DNA of 39,207 nt. It comes from Eubacterium sp. (lineage in GTDB: Bacteria > Bacillota > Clostridia > Lachnospirales > Lachnospiraceae). The translations under genes were made by a program, and so were the position numbers. How positions within the stretch are numbered: the first letter of the stretch is position 1; each line of letters opens with the position of its first letter. Shown here piece by piece: positions 25,648 to 35,263 of this stretch. The notes beneath the pieces were generated by a model that was not told the DNA's origin, ran no database searches, and was given only the letters and a program-made list of their open reading frames with translations. The stretch spans positions 1-39,207 of the forward strand of contig JAILOU010000047.1 in the NCBI GenBank assembly GCA_024690665.1. The letters run 5' to 3'.

Positions 25648-27618
25648 ATGGGGAAAAGTTTTAAAGTAGATAACGATCTATATTTGCGAACATTGGCTAA
25701 GCAGTTTCCAACGATTGCGCAGGCTGCCACAGAGATTATTAATCTATCGGCAATTTTGAATCTGCCAAAGGGAACGGAACATTTTCTGACGGATATTCAT
25801 GGAGAATACGAACAGTTTCAGCATGTGCTGAAAAATGGTTCAGGTGCAATCCGCCGAAAGATTGAGGATGAATTCGGCAATTCTTTGTCTGCAGCTGAAA
25901 AGCGGACACTGGCCACTCTTATTTATTATCCGGAATTAAAACTGGATCTGATTCTGGCAGATGAAAATAATGAGGAAGATTGGTACAAGGTGACGATTTA
26001 TCGTCTGATTAGATTGTGCCGAGCAGCGTCTTCAAAGTATACAAGATCCAAAGTAAGAAAGTCTCTTCCGAAGGATTTTGCATATGTTCTGGAAGAGTTG
26101 TTATCGGGACGAATTGAGATGTCGGATCAGACAGCTTACTACAATGAGATAATCAATTCCGTCATCGTAACGGGAAGAGCCAGAGAACTGGTCGTTGGTA
26201 TGTGTAAAGTTATCCGGCGTTTTGTTGTAGATCATCTGCATGTGCTTGGTGATATCTATGACAGAGGACCGCGTCCATATGATGTTATGGATACCTTAAT
26301 GGCACATCACTCCGTAGACATTCAGTGGGGAAACCACGATGTGATCTGGATGGGAGCTGCGGCAGGAGAGACCTGCTGTATGGCCAATTTGCTTCGTATT
26401 TCTGCAAAATACGGTAATTTAAATGTCCTTGAGGATGGTTATGGAATCAATATGATTCCGCTTGTAAAGCTTGCGCTGAATACTTATGCGGACGATCCAT
26501 GTGATTGCTTTAAACTAAATTACAGAGAAGATGAGTATGATGCAACGGATGCGGAGCTCGATAAGAAGATGCATAAGGCCATTGCGGTCATTCAGTTTAA
26601 GCTGGAAGGACAAAAGATGCTTGAGCATCCGGACTTTGATATGAATGAGCGTATGATTATGAATACCATGGATCTTGAGAAGGGAACCGTTATGGTGGAA
26701 GGAAAGGAATATCCGCTGCTGGACACGAACTTCCCGACACTTGATCCAAAAGATCCGTTTAAGTTATCGGAAGAAGAAGCCGAGGTGGTAGAACATCTTA
26801 GAAAGTGCTTTATCGGATGTGAAAAATTACAAAGACATATTCGCTTTTTGTATTCAAAGGGAAATCTTTACAAGGTCTACAATGATAACCTTTTGTATCA
26901 CGGCTGTGTGCCACTGAATGAAGATGGTTCCTTTAAGGAAGTTGAGATATATGGTAAGAAGTACAGCGGAAAAGCTTTGTATGATGTGCTGGAAAGTTAT
27001 GCCAGAAAGGCATACTATTCTCTGGATCCGGTTGAAAAGAAAAAGGGAATGGATCTGATGTGGTATATCTGGGAGAATAAGAATTCTCCTGTCTTTGGAA
27101 AAGGCAAGATGACGACATTTGAACGTTATTTTATTGCGGATAAAGCCACGCATAAGGAGCCGAAGAATCCATACTATAAACTGATGGAAGATGAAGAAGT
27201 CGTTATGCGAATTATGAAGGAATTTGGTTTATCCGGTAAGGACAGCCACATCGTGAACGGTCATGTGCCGGTGGAACAAAAGAAGGGCGAGTCTCCGATT
27301 AAGTGTAACGGTAAACTGCTTTTGATTGACGGCGGTTATTCTAAGGCTTATCAGGGAAAGACAGGAATTGCCGGCTATACGCTGGTGTATAACTCTTATG
27401 GAATGATGCTTGCTGCACATGAACCATTTGTATCGGTTGATAAGGCAGTAAGGGAAGAGTTGGATATTCACTCGGATCAGATTCTTGTGGAGAAGGTTGT
27501 AAGGCGAAAACTTGTGGCAGATACGGATATCGGACGCGAAGTACGTGCGAATATTGAAGGCTTAACGCAGCTGCTTAATGCGTACAGAACCGGTGTGTTA
27601 CAGGAAAAAGACGCGTAG
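25648..27618 (+). CDS. fbp: Fructose-1,6-bisphosphatase, class III
   Basis: 656 residues, the large Firmicutes-type FBPase unrelated to the E. coli enzyme. Metallophosphoesterase motifs in order: LTDIHGEYEQF (48-58), LGDIYDRGPRP, WGNHDVIWMGAAAG, and NGHVPV followed by LLIDGGYSKAYQ. It dephosphorylates fructose-1,6-bisphosphate for gluconeogenesis, usually needing Mn2+. AAGGAG lies about 10 bases before the ATG at 25648. The transcript seems monocistronic; the next gene has a promoter at 27685-27713 and no clear terminator is seen after fbp. Confidence 0.97.
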   Translation: MGKSFKVDNDLYLRTLAKQFPTIAQAATEIINLSAILNLPKGTEHFLTDIHGEYEQFQHVLKNGSGAIRRKIEDEFGNSLSAAEKRTLATLIYYPELKLDLILADENNEEDWYKVTIYRLIRLCRAASSKYTRSKVRKSLPKDFAYVLEELLSGRIEMSDQTAYYNEIINSVIVTGRARELVVGMCKVIRRFVVDHLHVLGDIYDRGPRPYDVMDTLMAHHSVDIQWGNHDVIWMGAAAGETCCMANLLRISAKYGNLNVLEDGYGINMIPLVKLALNTYADDPCDCFKLNYREDEYDATDAELDKKMHKAIAVIQFKLEGQKMLEHPDFDMNERMIMNTMDLEKGTVMVEGKEYPLLDTNFPTLDPKDPFKLSEEEAEVVEHLRKCFIGCEKLQRHIRFLYSKGNLYKVYNDNLLYHGCVPLNEDGSFKEVEIYGKKYSGKALYDVLESYARKAYYSLDPVEKKKGMDLMWYIWENKNSPVFGKGKMTTFERYFIADKATHKEPKNPYYKLMEDEEVVMRIMKEFGLSGKDSHIVNGHVPVEQKKGESPIKCNGKLLLIDGGYSKAYQGKTGIAGYTLVYNSYGMMLAAHEPFVSVDKAVREELDIHSDQILVEKVVRRKLVADTDIGREVRANIEGLTQLLNAYRTGVLQEKDA

Positions 27619-27684
27619 ATAAAGCACTTTTTAAACGAAGAATAGAACCTGAATATTGCGAATAGGAAAAAGGTACGAATTTTG

Positions 27685-27713
27685 TTGAAAGTTGGCTGAA
27701 AAACTGATAAAAT
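27685..27713 (+). promoter_or_regulatory. Promoter of the FapA/DUF342 gene
   Basis: TTGAAA (27685-27690), a 17-bp spacer and TAAAAT (27708-27713). The leader is about 74 nt. No sigma-28-type motif is convincing here. Confidence 0.75.
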
Positions 27714-27793
27714 ATACATTGAATACTATATTACTATGCCAAACTGTCTGAATAATCCAAAGATTTAAGACAAAGAATTGGTGACAGGACGTT

Positions 27794-29236
27794 GTGGCAA
27801 AAAACATTCAATGCAATGAGGCGAGAGAAAAGATGGCGACACGATTGGTAAAACCTGTGGTCGGTGTCACGTATGATGACATGGAAGCCTATATACAGCT
27901 TCCACCGCCCGCTTTGGGAGAGCCGGCTTATACAATTGAAGAACTACGATCCTTTCTGCATGCCAATGGAATTATTAATGGGATTGATGAAGAAATTCTA
28001 AAATCTATTATTGCCAAGGAGATGTATGGAGTTCGCCTTACGGTGGCGAGAGGAAGACCTGTAAAGGAGGGAAAAGACGGATATTTCGTCTACAAATTCA
28101 AGCAGGATATTTCAAGAGCACCAAAGGAGAACGATGATGGAAGCGTGGACTATTGGGGCGTCACGCTGATAGAAACTGTTGTTCAGGGTCAGGAGATAGT
28201 ACATTATTATCCGGCAGTTCAGGGAACGGAAGGAATTACGGTTAAGGGGGCAAGAATTGCACCTAAGATTTGTAAGGAGCTTCCGCCGCTGAAGGGAAAA
28301 GGATTTGAACGTTCGGAGGATAATTGTAGTTATATCGCGCAGATTGACGGTAAGGTTGAGATGCATCGTGATCGTATTACAATTCTTCCGGTTTATGAGA
28401 TCTATGGAAATATCGATTTGGTATCCGGTAATATCAATTTTTCCGGTGATGTTATTGTACATGGTAATGTGTGCACGGGTGCTTCGATTACAGCGACGGA
28501 GTCGGTAACGGTTGATGGAATTATGGAAGGTGCCGTAATTGAGGCCGGTAAGGATGTTGTTGTTCGTAACGGAATCAAGGGTGGATACGAAGGCCGTATT
28601 ATCACAAAAGGTAATGTGGTCTCAAAATATATGGAATATGTTACCGTTGAAGCGGATGGTAATGTGGAAACGGATTCCATGATTGACTGTACGATAAAGG
28701 CCGGTGAGAAAGTGATTCTAACCGGAAAACATGGCCAGATTATTGGTGGCTTTGTAACGGCACTTGCCGGAATTGATGCGGTTAATATTGGTAATGATAC
28801 CGAGGTGGAAACACATGTTGGAGTTGGTGTAGAAGCAGAACTGCTAAGTCAGATTGCAGCTTTGCAGGCAAAGATTTCGACAACAGAGCAAGAACTTGAT
28901 AAGATTAATCAGGCGTTGAACGCGTTTGAAGAATATGAAAAAAATCATGGCGTATCGATGAGGGAAGACCCAAGGCGTATGCAGCTTCTCAGAGCAAGAA
29001 TCAGAGATACTTCTATTATTGCGGGAGAACGTGCAAAACTGCAGCGTTGTAATGAAACGATGGAGAAGGGTGCAACGGCGATTATTAATGTTACCGCGGG
29101 GCTATATCCAAGAGTCAGCGTACGTATTGATGAAATCAGAACAAAGATTAGACAAAAAGAAGTCTTTTGCAGACTCGTTAGGAAGAATGATAAGATTGTG
29201 CTTGAACGTCTAGGTTCGGGACGACAGATATCATAA
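27794..29236 (+). CDS. FapA/DUF342 family protein (polymer-like beta-helix)
   Basis: 480 residues starting with GTG at 27794 (AGGA close upstream); an in-frame ATG at 27833 is an alternative. N-terminal alpha/beta domain (about 20-180), then a right-handed beta-helix-like stretch (about 195-340) of short repeats such as GDVIVHGNVCTGASITATES and GKDVVVRNGIKGG, then a coiled coil (about 350-440) and a small C-terminal beta segment. This order is that of DUF342/FapA proteins, named for flagellar assembly in some genera, but no flagellar gene is present here. A structural or scaffolding role is likely; the target is unknown. Confidence 0.85.
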   Translation: MAKNIQCNEAREKMATRLVKPVVGVTYDDMEAYIQLPPPALGEPAYTIEELRSFLHANGIINGIDEEILKSIIAKEMYGVRLTVARGRPVKEGKDGYFVYKFKQDISRAPKENDDGSVDYWGVTLIETVVQGQEIVHYYPAVQGTEGITVKGARIAPKICKELPPLKGKGFERSEDNCSYIAQIDGKVEMHRDRITILPVYEIYGNIDLVSGNINFSGDVIVHGNVCTGASITATESVTVDGIMEGAVIEAGKDVVVRNGIKGGYEGRIITKGNVVSKYMEYVTVEADGNVETDSMIDCTIKAGEKVILTGKHGQIIGGFVTALAGIDAVNIGNDTEVETHVGVGVEAELLSQIAALQAKISTTEQELDKINQALNAFEEYEKNHGVSMREDPRRMQLLRARIRDTSIIAGERAKLQRCNETMEKGATAIINVTAGLYPRVSVRIDEIRTKIRQKEVFCRLVRKNDKIVLERLGSGRQIS

Positions 29237-29279
29237 GTGTAACGAATCTGATGAGGGGTTTAAAAAGTACACAAGTCAT

Positions 29280-29312
29280 AAAATGGAAGAATGTAAGATT
29301 CTTCCATTTTGT
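29280..29312 (+). terminator. Hairpin after the FapA/DUF342 gene
   Basis: A perfect 13-bp stem, 29280-29292 with 29298-29310, loop GTAAG (the same loop as the dapB terminator). The T-run is only four bases before a G, so read-through into the small gene at 29335 is possible. Confidence 0.7.
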
Positions 29313-29334
29313 TGCTATTAAAAAGGAGTAAAGT

Positions 29335-29490
29335 ATGATTAAATTCGAAGAAGAATTAAAGAAATTCAAACCCAGCATTGAGGTAGAAGAAGCGGAAGAT
29401 TCTATTTACAATAAAGATCTTAGCGATATGACGGATCTTTTACAGGAAATGACAAAAGAAGCGACAAGAAATAGTAATCAATTGAGGTAA
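29335..29490 (+). CDS. Small acidic protein of 51 residues
   Basis: The ATG at 29335 has a strong AAAAGGAG site 6-7 bases upstream and the frame runs 51 codons to TAA at 29488-29490, ending 3 bp before the ATG of the zinc-ribbon/TPR gene. The product is charged and helical (start MIKFEEELKKFKPSIEVEE, then a MTDLLQEMTKEATRNSNQLR end) with no membrane segment or cysteine. I do not recognise a family. The good ribosome site, tight spacing to the next gene and normal codon use argue that it is real and cotranslated with that gene. Confidence 0.72.
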   Translation: MIKFEEELKKFKPSIEVEEAEDSIYNKDLSDMTDLLQEMTKEATRNSNQLR

Positions 29491-29493
29491 GAC

Positions 29494-30939
29494 ATGGAAT
29501 GTTATAGTTGTGGAGCAACTCTGGGAAAAGACATTGTATGTCCGAAATGTGGGTTGCAGGTAAAAGTATATAAAAAGCTGATGAATACCGCTGAGTTTTA
29601 TTACAATGAAGCGCTTGAAAGAGCGGAAGTTCGAGATCTTTCGGGAGCAATTGAGGATCTTCAGCGAGCATTAAAATTTAATAAAAAACATACGGATGCA
29701 AGAAATCTGCTTGGCCTTGTTTATTATGAAATGGGTGAAGTGGTTTCTGCAATTGGAGAATGGGTTGTATCTAAGAATCTTAATCCGAATGACAATGTTG
29801 CAGACCAGTATTTAAGCCGGGTGCAGAACAATCAAAATCAGCTTGAGACGGTTAATAAGACGATTAAAAAATACAACCAGGCACTGATGTACTGTCATCA
29901 GGAAAGTTATGATCTTGCAATTATTCAGCTTAAGAAGGTAATTTCCATGAATTCGCATTTTGTAAGAGCTTATCAGCTTCTTGCGCTGCTTTACATTCAT
30001 GGGGGTGAATATCAAAAAGCGAGAGCAACCTTAAAGAGTGCGTTTAAGATTGATGCACATAATGTAACGACTCTCTCTTACATGAAAGAAGTCAGAAAGC
30101 AACTTCATCTGGATGGAAAGAAAAGCATTTCCAAGAAAAATGATGAACTGGTGACTTATAAAAACGGGAATGAAACCGTTATTCGACCGAAGATGACATT
30201 TCGAGAGACGACAGCGGGGATGACGGTCTTAAATATTGTTCTCGGTATTATTATTGGTGTGCTTGTTACAGCATTTTTGGTTGTTCCAAGTGTAAAACAG
30301 GCGGCAAAGTCAGAAAGTAATACAGCAGTTAGCGAAGCCAATGACACCATCACAACGAAAGACGAAACGATTAGTTCGTTAGAAGCAGAGATTGAAAGTC
30401 TTGAAAAAGAGAATGAATCACTGCAAGAAGAGGTGGATTCCGGAGATAACAAGCTCACATCATATGACTATCTGTTAAAGGCGTATGAAGCTTATGAAGA
30501 AAAGGATTTAGATACTGCAGCAGAAGCACTTGAGAATGTAAAGAAAAAGCATCTTAGTGACGATGCACAGACAATCTATGAGACTATTTCAGAAGAAGTA
30601 AATGAGGAAAAACTTTCTGAGCTGTATTCGACCGGATATTCGGCATATAACAGATACAATTATGAAGACGCAGCAGAGGCATTCCAGGAGATTGTAGATC
30701 TTGATGAAGAATACAAGGATGGATATGCAGTTTACTATCTGGCACAGTCTTATCGCCATCTGGAAGAAACAAAGAAGGCGATTAAATACTATAAACGAGT
30801 GATTGAACTTTATCCAAATACGTCACGAGCATCAACGGCAGAAACATATATCGAAGAATTAAGCGAAGATGATTCTTCTGATACGGATGATGAGACGACA
30901 ACGGAGGAAGATACAGAAGATACGACGACAGCCGACTAA
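29494..30939 (+). CDS. Zinc-ribbon, TPR and single-pass membrane protein
   Basis: 481 residues. A zinc ribbon at the very start (Cys3, Cys6, Cys16, Cys19) is followed by cytoplasmic TPR repeats (about 30-200; EDLQRALKFNKKHTDARNLL is one). A membrane helix lies at about 240-268 (VLNIVLGIIIGVLVTAFLVV). Outside follow a coiled coil (280-325) and a second set of TPR-like repeats (325-455) that ends in an Asp/Glu/Thr-rich tail. The architecture suggests a membrane scaffold with assembly surfaces on both sides. AATTGAGG at 29480-29487, overlapping the small gene's stop, is the ribosome site. The sensor kinase follows after a terminator. No functional name is justified. Confidence 0.82.
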   Translation: MECYSCGATLGKDIVCPKCGLQVKVYKKLMNTAEFYYNEALERAEVRDLSGAIEDLQRALKFNKKHTDARNLLGLVYYEMGEVVSAIGEWVVSKNLNPNDNVADQYLSRVQNNQNQLETVNKTIKKYNQALMYCHQESYDLAIIQLKKVISMNSHFVRAYQLLALLYIHGGEYQKARATLKSAFKIDAHNVTTLSYMKEVRKQLHLDGKKSISKKNDELVTYKNGNETVIRPKMTFRETTAGMTVLNIVLGIIIGVLVTAFLVVPSVKQAAKSESNTAVSEANDTITTKDETISSLEAEIESLEKENESLQEEVDSGDNKLTSYDYLLKAYEAYEEKDLDTAAEALENVKKKHLSDDAQTIYETISEEVNEEKLSELYSTGYSAYNRYNYEDAAEAFQEIVDLDEEYKDGYAVYYLAQSYRHLEETKKAIKYYKRVIELYPNTSRASTAETYIEELSEDDSSDTDDETTTEEDTEDTTTAD

Positions 30940-30976
30940 GAGATAGTCGTATAATAGTGACTGGTAAGAGGAAAGG

Positions 30977-31008
30977 GTCGGGCATCGATGTGGTGCTCGG
31001 CTCTTTTT
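30977..31008 (+). terminator. Terminator after the TPR gene
   Basis: An 8-bp stem with two G:U pairs (30977-30984 with 30994-31001) followed by CTCTTTTT. Moderate strength. Confidence 0.7.
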
Positions 31009-31030
31009 ATACAGGCAAGGTGGGTGATGG

Positions 31031-34000
31031 ATGATGAAAGAACACGAAGAATATATCCGGTATCAACAGATGCTAAAGCAAAAACGGATTGATATGGTAA
31101 TCAGGGTTGTTTTGTTTATTGCGGCAGCAATTGTCATCTTTATGTGGATGATGTATAAAAGCACCAGTATGCTTAATAACATATGGATGATTATGGTGAT
31201 TTCCATGATCTTCATGTTTTTGACAAATGTATATTCGAACGTCTATACGATTGGATTGTTCACTGCGGTGTTTGTTGCGCATGTTGTGATACAGCCTGAA
31301 TCGGCATATTTGATGAGTGTCTATCTGCCAAGTATTATCTTGACGGAGTTGTTTAGCGGAACGGAATACGAACATAAGTCGAAGGTCATGGCACGGTTTT
31401 TGGTTGGGTATTATATTGTGGTGTTGGTGGTGACATTTGCAATTTCGCTTTTATTTACCTGGAGTGAGGATGAAACCAGTACTTTTTGGGGAGTCCTTAC
31501 GGCAAGTCTTACAATTGCGGCAATGCAGACGGTCGGCCCTGTTATGCTGATTAGTATGAATCGGTGGCTAAAAAGAGGCATGGACTATCTTCGCAAGTTC
31601 ACAAAGCTTAAGAATCGTCAGCAAAAAAGGGTCAGCATGATTGCAAGTTTGAAGGCGAGCAAGCTGAGCTGGAAGATTGTTACACTGATTGCCGCTGAGG
31701 CAGTAGTGCTTTGCCTGGCGGGAGCGTGGTTTTCCAATTCGCTTTTGCCAAGTATGGGCAACGTGTTAGAAGGAAGCGACGGAACGGATGTCAGTTTCAC
31801 AATCCTGAGTGCAGATGAAGATGAGGATACCGATTCGCAGCTTGATCTTTTTACTCTTTTGGATGAATTTCGGGAAAATTACAGGAATGATGATAACGAT
31901 ACCGGAGAGTATACATTTGTCTATAATCTGGCCGCACTTGTATTCGATATTAAATTAATCCTGATGCTGATCAATGCGGCGATTCCGGTTATTCTATTTG
32001 CAAATATATACGCACAGGGAAGAATGGTTCGCCCGATTAAGCAGATGTCTGAGGCCATGCGTGATTTTTCGGAACATTCGCGTGAGGATCGCCAAAAGTA
32101 TGCAACCAAAGTGGCGAAGCTTAATGTTGTGACGCATGACGAAATTGAGGATTTGTACACAGCAGTTAACGATACGGTACAGGAAGTGTCCGGATATATT
32201 GACTGGATGCAAAAAGAGCAGACATTGCAAAATGAGTTGGAAGTTGAAAAGAAGGCTAATGAGGCTAAGGGAATCTTTCTGTCCTCCATGTCGCATGAGC
32301 TTCGGACCCCGCTGAATGCAATACTCGGACTTAGCGAGATGATTCTTAGAGAGACGAAGGATAAAGACATGGTTAAGTATGCCGTGGATATTAAGACTTC
32401 CGGTAATACCCTTCTTAGCCTGATTAATGATGTGCTGGATTCGACGAAGATGGAAGCGGGCAAGATGGAAATCATTCCGGTGGATTATGACATGAGCAGC
32501 GTGCTTAATGACCTTACCCATATGGTTTCGGAGCGTGCAAAGGCGAAAGGGCTTGAGGTAAAGGTAGAGGTTGATGAGAAGATGCCATATCTGCTTCATG
32601 GAGATGAGATTCGCTTAAAACAGGTCATTACCAACCTGCTTACCAATGCCGTAAAATATACGGAAGAAGGAAGCGTGACGCTGTCTATGTCGCACAGGCG
32701 GATTTCGGATGAGGAGCTGGCACTGATCGTCCATGTTAAAGATACCGGAATCGGCATCAAGCAGGAAGATATTGAAAAATTATTTATTGCGTTCCAGCGT
32801 ATTGAAGAAGAGAGAAACCGTACCATCGAAGGTACCGGACTTGGTATGAACATTGTTAAGACGCTTTTAGGTCTGATGGATAGTGAACTGCAGGTTGAGA
32901 GTGTGTACGGAGAAGGATCGGACTTTTCATTTGAATTAAAGCAGGGCGTGGTGGATGAAAAGCCAATCGGCGATTACACGCTTCGCTATGAAGAATCCCT
33001 CGCTTCTATGATGAATTATACAGAAAGTTTTCGTGCGCCAAGTGCCAAAATTATGGTGGTGGATGATACGGAGACGAACCTGGTTGTCATTAAAAATCTG
33101 CTAAAGTCAACACAGGTTCAGGTAGAAACTGCCACGAGTGGATTTGAACTTCTAGACAAAGTGAAGGAGACGAAATACGACATCATATTCCTGGATCATC
33201 GTATGCCGAAGATGGACGGGCTTGAGACCTTTGATGAGATGAAAAAGCTAGAAGGCAATCTGAACGCGGATACGCCATGTATTGCACTGACGGCAAATGC
33301 ATTTTCAGGAGCAAGGGAAACATATATTGATCACGGCTTTCAGGATTATTTGTCGAAACCGATTGATGCCGGTAAATTAGAACTTATGATTCATGAGTAT
33401 CTGCCGGAAGATAAGATTGAAATCTGTGATGATAAAGAAAAAGTGCAGGAAAATGCGTATACAGACGTGGAGCAGGACTTTATAACGCGTCTTAAACGGA
33501 TTGACGGTGTCAATGTAGACGAGGCCATTAAAAACTGCGGCGCAGTTGAGACTTTGCAAAATGTTGCGGAGAGCGTTTATGAAAATGCAGGCGACAAGAT
33601 AGAGTTGATTGAGAGCTATTGCCGCTTAGAAGACTGGAAAGAATATACGGTGCAGGTGCATGCATTAAAGAGTTCCGCGAGACTTTTGGGAGCAACGCAA
33701 CTGTCCATGAATGCAGCATATCTTGAAACATGCGGAAATGAGCAAAACGCCGAGGAGATTAAGAGTAAGACGCCGACGCTTCTGGATGATTACAAGGCTT
33801 TGTATCAGGCGCTTGATGGGCTCTTTGCGCCGGATGAACAAACAGAAGATGAGCGCGAGCTAATCGATGAGGCACAGCTGATGGATGCGTATGGTGCAAT
33901 TAAGGAGCTTTTGACCGCGGATGATTTTGACAACGCAATGGGTGTCTATGAGATGCTAAAGGAATATCGCGTGGACGAAGCACATGCCGAAACTTATCGG

Positions 34001-34060
34001 GAGCTGGGAAAGGCACTTAAGGGACTAGATCGTGAAACTGCGTTAAATCTGCTGTCTTAA
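31031..34060 (+). CDS. Hybrid sensor histidine kinase with receiver and HPt domains
   Basis: 1009 residues. About five N-terminal membrane helices (20-180), a sixth (213-237), an acidic outside loop (240-295) and a seventh (297-320) lead into a HAMP-like linker. HisKA: SMSHELRTPLNAI with phospho-His422. HATPase: N box in LKQVITNLLTNAVKY, G1 DTGIGI, G2 GTGLGMNIVK. Receiver: Asp678-Asp679 pocket and phospho-Asp722 in FLDHRMPKMDG. HPt: His877 in VHALKSSARLLGA. A further 80-residue acidic helical tail ends the protein. All phosphorelay residues are present. No partner regulator lies nearby. Start ATG 31031 is preceded by AAGGTGGGTG. Confidence 0.95.
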   Translation: MMKEHEEYIRYQQMLKQKRIDMVIRVVLFIAAAIVIFMWMMYKSTSMLNNIWMIMVISMIFMFLTNVYSNVYTIGLFTAVFVAHVVIQPESAYLMSVYLPSIILTELFSGTEYEHKSKVMARFLVGYYIVVLVVTFAISLLFTWSEDETSTFWGVLTASLTIAAMQTVGPVMLISMNRWLKRGMDYLRKFTKLKNRQQKRVSMIASLKASKLSWKIVTLIAAEAVVLCLAGAWFSNSLLPSMGNVLEGSDGTDVSFTILSADEDEDTDSQLDLFTLLDEFRENYRNDDNDTGEYTFVYNLAALVFDIKLILMLINAAIPVILFANIYAQGRMVRPIKQMSEAMRDFSEHSREDRQKYATKVAKLNVVTHDEIEDLYTAVNDTVQEVSGYIDWMQKEQTLQNELEVEKKANEAKGIFLSSMSHELRTPLNAILGLSEMILRETKDKDMVKYAVDIKTSGNTLLSLINDVLDSTKMEAGKMEIIPVDYDMSSVLNDLTHMVSERAKAKGLEVKVEVDEKMPYLLHGDEIRLKQVITNLLTNAVKYTEEGSVTLSMSHRRISDEELALIVHVKDTGIGIKQEDIEKLFIAFQRIEEERNRTIEGTGLGMNIVKTLLGLMDSELQVESVYGEGSDFSFELKQGVVDEKPIGDYTLRYEESLASMMNYTESFRAPSAKIMVVDDTETNLVVIKNLLKSTQVQVETATSGFELLDKVKETKYDIIFLDHRMPKMDGLETFDEMKKLEGNLNADTPCIALTANAFSGARETYIDHGFQDYLSKPIDAGKLELMIHEYLPEDKIEICDDKEKVQENAYTDVEQDFITRLKRIDGVNVDEAIKNCGAVETLQNVAESVYENAGDKIELIESYCRLEDWKEYTVQVHALKSSARLLGATQLSMNAAYLETCGNEQNAEEIKSKTPTLLDDYKALYQALDGLFAPDEQTEDERELIDEAQLMDAYGAIKELLTADDFDNAMGVYEMLKEYRVDEAHAETYRELGKALKGLDRETALNLLS

Positions 34061-34073
34061 GTCACAGGTCCAC

Positions 34074-34102
34074 TTGCAAATACAATCCCATGATGGTAAA
34101 AT
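34074..34102 (+). promoter_or_regulatory. mogA promoter
   Basis: TTGCAA (34074-34079), a 17-bp spacer and TAAAAT (34097-34102), about 48 bp before the ATG at 34150. Confidence 0.78.
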
Positions 34103-34149
34103 GACCTTTGGATTGACTAAAATCACAATGAGGAAAGGTTGTACAATAA

Positions 34150-34683
34150 ATGGGAGAAAAATTAGCGGAAAAACCGTTTGAAAACAAGTTGCCATTTACG
34201 GCAGCCGTCATCACACTGAGCGATAAGGGTTCTAAAGGGGAACGCGAAGACCTGTCGGGACCTGCAATTGTAGAAATCCTGGAACATGCGGGCTATGAGA
34301 TTGCAGAGACCATGATTCTTCCGGATGAACAGGCGACATTGGAAAAAGAATTAATCAGACTGGCAGATGAAAAACAGGTGAACCTGATTGTGACAACCGG
34401 TGGTACGGGATTCTCGAAAAGAGATGTGACACCGGAGGCAACGCTTGCGGTGGCAACGAGAAATGCACCTGGAATTGCAGAAGCAATCCGTGCAGGATCG
34501 ATGAAGATTACGCCAAGAGCGATGCTGTCTAGAGAAGTATCGGTGATTCGTAATGATTCACTGATTGTGAACTTACCGGGAAGCCCGAAAGCAGTTCGGG
34601 AAAGTCTGGATATGGTAATCGATCAGTTGGATCACGGACTGAATATATTATTGGGCCGCGACGGCGAGTGTGCAAGAAAATAA
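34150..34683 (+). CDS. MogA/MoaB-type molybdopterin adenylyltransferase-like protein
   Basis: 177 residues. The MoCF-binding fold shows AAVITLSDKGSKGEREDLSG, IVTTGGTGFSKRDVTPEAT (the GGTG loop) and NLPGSPKAV, all diagnostic of MogA/MoaB. MogA adenylylates molybdopterin before metal insertion; MoaB-type members may be inactive. No other molybdenum cofactor gene is in the window. GGAAAGG lies 9-10 bases before the ATG. Own promoter and terminator, so it is a single-gene unit. Confidence 0.88.
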   Translation: MGEKLAEKPFENKLPFTAAVITLSDKGSKGEREDLSGPAIVEILEHAGYEIAETMILPDEQATLEKELIRLADEKQVNLIVTTGGTGFSKRDVTPEATLAVATRNAPGIAEAIRAGSMKITPRAMLSREVSVIRNDSLIVNLPGSPKAVRESLDMVIDQLDHGLNILLGRDGECARK

Positions 34684-34703
34684 AGATAAAGCATTCAAAG
34701 GTG

Positions 34704-34736
34704 AAGCAGTCTCTAAGGTAGGGACTGCTTTTTTTT
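34704..34736 (+). terminator. mogA intrinsic terminator
   Basis: An 8-bp stem, 34704-34711 with 34723-34730, extended inwards by a G:U and a C:G pair, then eight T. Confidence 0.88.
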
Positions 34737-34760
34737 AAGAATAGAAAGTGAGCAAGAAAA

Positions 34761-35243
34761 ATGAGCTGTGAGAAGAATATGAAGGCAGACGAAATTGTAC
34801 GTCTGTTTAATGAGTTAACGTATCGTAGATATCTGGTGAATAAAGATCAGTTTCAGCAGATTTTAAAAGGCATTCGTCTGCAGGAATATATTGCCTTATA
34901 CCATATCTCGCAGCAAGCGTCAGCCAATGGCGTCTGTGACGGGAAGATGTATTTAGAGGATTTATCCAGACTGATGTCAATGCCGATGTCCAATACATCG
35001 AAGATGATTCGAAAACTGCAAGAAGGCGGATTTGTCTATTGGACACATGATGGAGACGGATCGAACGGAACCTACGCCGTGATTGCCAAGGGCGGCTGGG
35101 AACTGATGAAGCAGCAGGCTGAAAAAGCGAAGACCTATTATGGTGCCGTACTGGATAAGTTTGGAAAAGACAATATGGTTGAGCTGATTGGCTTAATGAA
35201 GAAGCTTGATGAAGTGCTAGATGATGCACAGGAAAATATGTAA
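34761..35243 (+). CDS. MarR-like winged-helix regulator
   Basis: 160 residues. Helical N-terminus (DEIVRLFNELTYRRYLV), then a winged helix at about 40-115: LEDLSRLMSMPMSNTSKMIRKLQEGGFVYW is laid out as a MarR helix-turn-helix (recognition helix SNTSKMIRKL), with the wing DGDGSNGTYAVI. The C-terminal helices would form the dimer. The ATG at 34761 has only a weak GTGAG site. Citrate synthase starts 20 bp after its stop, so control of that gene and of its own promoter is a reasonable inference. No promoter could be picked with confidence between 34737 and 34760. Confidence 0.83.
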   Translation: MSCEKNMKADEIVRLFNELTYRRYLVNKDQFQQILKGIRLQEYIALYHISQQASANGVCDGKMYLEDLSRLMSMPMSNTSKMIRKLQEGGFVYWTHDGDGSNGTYAVIAKGGWELMKQQAEKAKTYYGAVLDKFGKDNMVELIGLMKKLDEVLDDAQENM

Positions 35244-35263
35244 AGAAAAGAAGGATACATAAC

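Noticed and set aside
27619..27793. Sigma-28 flagellar promoter before the FapA-like gene
   Set aside because: TAAA and GCGAAT-like words occur but with the wrong spacing; a sigma-A promoter at 27685-27713 fits better.
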